From Candidatus Avelusimicrobium ruminicola (GTDB taxonomy: Bacteria; Elusimicrobiota; Elusimicrobia; Elusimicrobiales; Elusimicrobiaceae): a DNA stretch of 7,256 bases. Position numbers and translations under genes: made by a program. Positions 5,274-7,256 of the stretch are shown in pieces; within the stretch, counting starts at the first letter, position 1, and every line of letters begins with the position of its first letter. The notes below the pieces were generated by a model. It searched no databases. It was given only the letters and a program-made list of their open reading frames with translations, and had not been told where the DNA came from. Where the stretch lies: NCBI GenBank assembly GCA_900319885.1, contig ONQH01000045.1, forward strand, positions 1 through 7,256, read 5' to 3'.

Positions 5274-5888
5274 ATGCTAAAAAAAATCATTATTACTATT
5301 CTTATCTTAGCAGTTATTGGCGGTCTATGTGCGCTAGTGCATAATCTAAAGGTAGCCCGCAGAAATAAGAGAGAATTAGCCCCATTTTCTCAAGAAGAAA
5401 CCTACTCTGCCCACTTAGGAAAAGTATTGGTAATTTATTATTCGTGGACGGGGCACACGCAAACTATTGCCGAGCAAATTGCTTCCCTCACACACGCCGA
5501 TGTATACCGCGTACAAACCCAAGAACAATTTACATCTTCTCCCGCTTTTTACGCACGTGTTAAAAAGGATTTATCCACCAACACTTATCCTCCCTTGGCC
5601 GGCTCTCTACCGGACATACGTTCTTATGATGTCATCTTTGTAGGCGGCCCGGTCTGGTGGTATACCCTGGCAACTCCGCTATATACGTTATTAGGGCAAC
5701 TGGATTTTCAAGGCAAAAAAGTAATTCCCTTTTCCACCCAAGGCAGTAACCCCGGCACTTTTTTAGATGACTTCAAAGCGCACGCGGCCAATGCCCAAGT
5801 GGGCACGTATGCCAATTTTAATAATGTAGGCCCGCAATATAATCAGGCCGTACATAATAAAATTATTCATTGGTTAAATAATTTATAG
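5274..5888 (+). CDS. Membrane-anchored flavodoxin
   Basis: This is a 204-residue protein. Residues 5-23 are a single hydrophobic segment (IIITILILAVIGGLCALV) followed by a basic patch (KVARRNKR, 26-33), then a flavodoxin domain from residue 49 to the end (Flavodoxin_4-like). The FMN-phosphate loop is YYSWTGHTQT (55-64), with Ser57, Thr59, Gly60 and Thr62. VIFVGGPVWWYTLATP (120-135) is the isoalloxazine-contacting loop with tandem Trp128-Trp129. PFSTQGSNPG (152-161) is the third conserved loop. No signal-peptidase site is evident, so the segment looks like an anchor. The basic patch after it argues that the flavin domain stays on the cytoplasmic side, but a periplasmic domain cannot be excluded. 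The role is one-electron carriage; partners are probably the two flavin proteins that follow. Most flavodoxins are soluble, so the anchor suggests delivery to or from a membrane enzyme. Confidence 0.85.
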   Translation: MLKKIIITILILAVIGGLCALVHNLKVARRNKRELAPFSQEETYSAHLGKVLVIYYSWTGHTQTIAEQIASLTHADVYRVQTQEQFTSSPAFYARVKKDLSTNTYPPLAGSLPDIRSYDVIFVGGPVWWYTLATPLYTLLGQLDFQGKKVIPFSTQGSNPGTFLDDFKAHAANAQVGTYANFNNVGPQYNQAVHNKIIHWLNNL

Positions 5889-5896
5889 GAGATAAT

Positions 5897-6460
5897 ATGA
5901 AAAAAGACTTAGGTGTAAAACCTTTTTTATTCCCCATGCCGGTACTCATGATTGCCACGTACAACGAAGACGGTAGCGTGGATGTAATGAACATGGCCTG
6001 GGGCGGTATTTGTGACCATGATAAAGTGGCGCTTAACTTAGAAGAAAGCCATAAAACAGTGGCAAACCTCAAAGCACGCAAAGCCTTTACCATTAGCATT
6101 GCCGATACGGACCACTTAGAAGCGGCCGATTATTTTGGCATTGCCTCGGCTAACACGGTGAAAGACAAATTTGCCAAATCCGGCCTACATGCGGTAAAAA
6201 GCACTCGGGTAGATGCCCCGATTGTGGAAGAATTTCCGCTTACCCTGGAATGTGAAGTGGCAGAAATTCAAGAAGCAGGTTTTCGCGTGGTGGGCAAAAT
6301 TGTCAATGTACTGGCCGACGAAAAAGTGATCACAGATAAGGGTACGGTAGACCCCACCCGGTTAAACGCTTTTGTATTTGATCAGTTTCAAGGCGGCTAC
6401 TACAAAATAGGTGAAAAAGTAGGCCAAGCCTGGAACAGTGGTAAAAAATTATCCAATTAA
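5897..6460 (+). CDS. Flavin reductase family protein (flavoredoxin-like)
   Basis: This 187-residue protein has the usual length for flavoredoxin-type FMN-binding proteins (PF01613 split barrel). Matches along its length are the start MKKDLGVKPFLFPMPVLMIATY, NMAWGGIC (32-39), the flavin-contacting ESHKTVANL (50-58), KAFTISI (62-68), EAADYFGIAS (75-84), VDAPIVEEFPLTLECEV (105-121), GKIVNV (133-138) and GGYYKIGE (166-173). Such proteins bind FMN and pass electrons in anaerobes or supply reduced flavin; the partner is not known here. The ribosome-binding AGGAG (5887-5891) overlaps the stop codon of the flavodoxin gene, and only 8 bases separate the two, so they are cotranscribed and probably translationally linked. 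In homologues I recall a His just before the GxI strand; here AGFRVVGKI has Arg130, which may alter the flavin site. Confidence 0.85.
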   Translation: MKKDLGVKPFLFPMPVLMIATYNEDGSVDVMNMAWGGICDHDKVALNLEESHKTVANLKARKAFTISIADTDHLEAADYFGIASANTVKDKFAKSGLHAVKSTRVDAPIVEEFPLTLECEVAEIQEAGFRVVGKIVNVLADEKVITDKGTVDPTRLNAFVFDQFQGGYYKIGEKVGQAWNSGKKLSN

Positions 6461-6537
6461 CTTGGTGTTCCACCCACTGCCCGGAAGTCGTACTTAATGT
6501 GAAAGAGAAAAAGATTATCAAACGATAAGGTACCTAT

Positions 6538-7176
6538 ATGAAAAAAGTAATTATTCTAAATGCCAGTCCCCGTAAAAACTGGAATACCGCCAAACTCTTG
6601 CAAGAAGCCCAAAAAGGGGCCGAATCCGCTGGTGCCACTACAGAATTTATCAATCTGTATGACCTTAAGTTTACCGGATGCCGCAGTTGCTTGGCCTGTA
6701 AACGCAAAGGCGCCCAATTAAATAAATGCTATTGGCCGGACGATTTGTCGCCTCTTATTGAGAAAATTCTGCAAGCCCAAGCAGTCATTATCGGCACCCC
6801 CATATATATGGGCGGTCCGACCGCGCACTTTCACGCATTGTATGAGCGACTAGGGTTCTGTGTCCTTTCATACGCCACACGCCAAAGCACCCTAGATCGC
6901 CACGTAAATGTAGGGCTGATCTACACCATGAACGCACCCAAACCCTATTATGAAGGCAATATGCGTGCCGCATTGGAACCTATGGAAAATGGGTATAAGC
7001 ATTTGCTACGCGGACAAGTAGAAATGTATGCCTCCTGCGATACGCTACAAGTAACGGATTACAGCAAGTACGACATGGACATGTTTAATCCCGCCCACAA
7101 GGCACAGGTACATCAAACGCAATTTCCGCTGGATTTGCAAAATGCCTTTGAACTGGGTAAGAAATTAGCCAACTAA
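6538..7176 (+). CDS. Flavodoxin-fold NADPH-dependent FMN reductase-type protein with Cys cluster
   Basis: This 212-residue protein is of the flavodoxin/NADPH-dependent FMN reductase superfamily (PF03358-like). NASPRKNWNTAKL (8-20) is the FMN-phosphate loop, ending a first strand KKVIILN. VIIGTPIYMGGPTAHFHALYERL (83-105) is the second flavin loop with the helix that usually forms the dimer contact. Between them lies GCRSCLACKRKG then NKC: Cys48, Cys51, Cys54 and Cys64. This resembles the compact Cys motif of archaeal and clostridial iron-sulfur flavoproteins (CxxCxxC plus a fourth Cys), though the last gap is longer than in those I recall, so a 4Fe-4S cluster is possible but not certain. AAGG (6527-6530) is a modest ribosome-binding site 7 bases before the ATG. 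The gene follows the flavin reductase by 77 bases with no terminator between, so it may be read from the same promoter. A terminator follows. Confidence 0.82.
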   Translation: MKKVIILNASPRKNWNTAKLLQEAQKGAESAGATTEFINLYDLKFTGCRSCLACKRKGAQLNKCYWPDDLSPLIEKILQAQAVIIGTPIYMGGPTAHFHALYERLGFCVLSYATRQSTLDRHVNVGLIYTMNAPKPYYEGNMRAALEPMENGYKHLLRGQVEMYASCDTLQVTDYSKYDMDMFNPAHKAQVHQTQFPLDLQNAFELGKKLAN

Positions 7177-7182
7177 TTTCAT

Positions 7183-7208
7183 AAACCCCGCTACATGCGG
7201 GGTTTTTT
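7183..7208 (+). terminator. Intrinsic terminator closing the flavin-protein cluster
   Basis: AAACCCCGC (7183-7191) and GCGGGGTTT (7197-7205) form a perfect 9-bp stem with a 5-base loop, followed by six Ts (7203-7208). It lies 6 bases after the stop codon of the last gene. The remaining 48 bases of the window hold no gene I can support. Confidence 0.9.
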
Positions 7209-7256
7209 ATGTCTTGTTGCGCCATGCATTGGCTGTTTTGCCAACCGGCACAAATT

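Noticed and set aside
6461..6537. Separate promoter or terminator between the flavin reductase and the last flavoprotein gene
   Set aside because: Only a 4-bp GGTG/CACC pairing and weak A/T-rich hexamers are visible, not enough to call either.
7207..7256. End of a convergent minus-strand gene (15 codons, ending NKT, stop at 7209-7207)
   Set aside because: Fifty bases of open frame at a window edge are uninformative, the stop would overlap the T-run of the terminator, and the residues match nothing I recognise.

Overview
The window appears to join two unrelated genomes. Bases 1 to about 525 read as Bacteroidota DNA, most like Prevotella. They hold the 3' end of a secreted-protein gene with a Bacteroidota-type C-terminal tail and the first 16 codons of a small-peptide gene, both on the minus strand, and neither start region shows a Shine-Dalgarno (SD) sequence. 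From about 511 onward the DNA comes from a different anaerobe. Its genes have strong AGGAGG-type SD sites, compact intergenic regions and T-tailed hairpin terminators. Gene content (DUF362 protein, PreA-like flavoprotein, bacterial acyl-ACP thioesterase, several small flavoproteins) fits a strict anaerobe of a gut-like habitat. I lean towards a gut Elusimicrobiota member, but the sequence alone does not prove the phylum. Two genes on opposite strands are both cut at the same point (511-525), which is the signature of a chimeric contig or, less likely, a real recombination point.

Layout of the right-hand part. A 5'-truncated DUF362 gene (to 1393) ends in a terminator. A 252-base gap follows, with a strong GC-rich hairpin and a repeated motif, and leads to a small secreted protein of unknown function (1646-2122) with its own terminator. 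Next is a complete PreA-type dihydropyrimidine dehydrogenase subunit with two 4Fe-4S clusters (2239-3420). It converges, across a perfect 14-bp bidirectional terminator, on a secreted helical protein of unknown function (3487-4287, minus). An acyl-ACP thioesterase (4424-5164, minus) lies upstream of that gene on the same strand. The thioesterase diverges from a plus-strand cluster of three flavin proteins: a membrane-anchored flavodoxin (5274-5888), a flavoredoxin-like flavin reductase (5897-6460) and a Cys-rich NADPH-dependent FMN reductase-type protein (6538-7176), closed by a terminator at 7183-7208.

How it fits together. The flavodoxin and flavin reductase are 8 bases apart, with the second gene's SD overlapping the first gene's stop codon, so they are almost certainly cotranscribed; the third protein may join them. 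Together they look like a small flavin-based electron-transfer module. PreA is also an FMN/Fe-S electron-transfer enzyme, but its usual PreT partner is not in the window. The most unusual non-coding signal is the 11-mer TAGGTCCAAAG (with one near-copy), found upstream of both genes for secreted proteins of unknown function and in the same orientation relative to each. I see no mobile element, CRISPR array, tRNA or rRNA, and no clear defence system.
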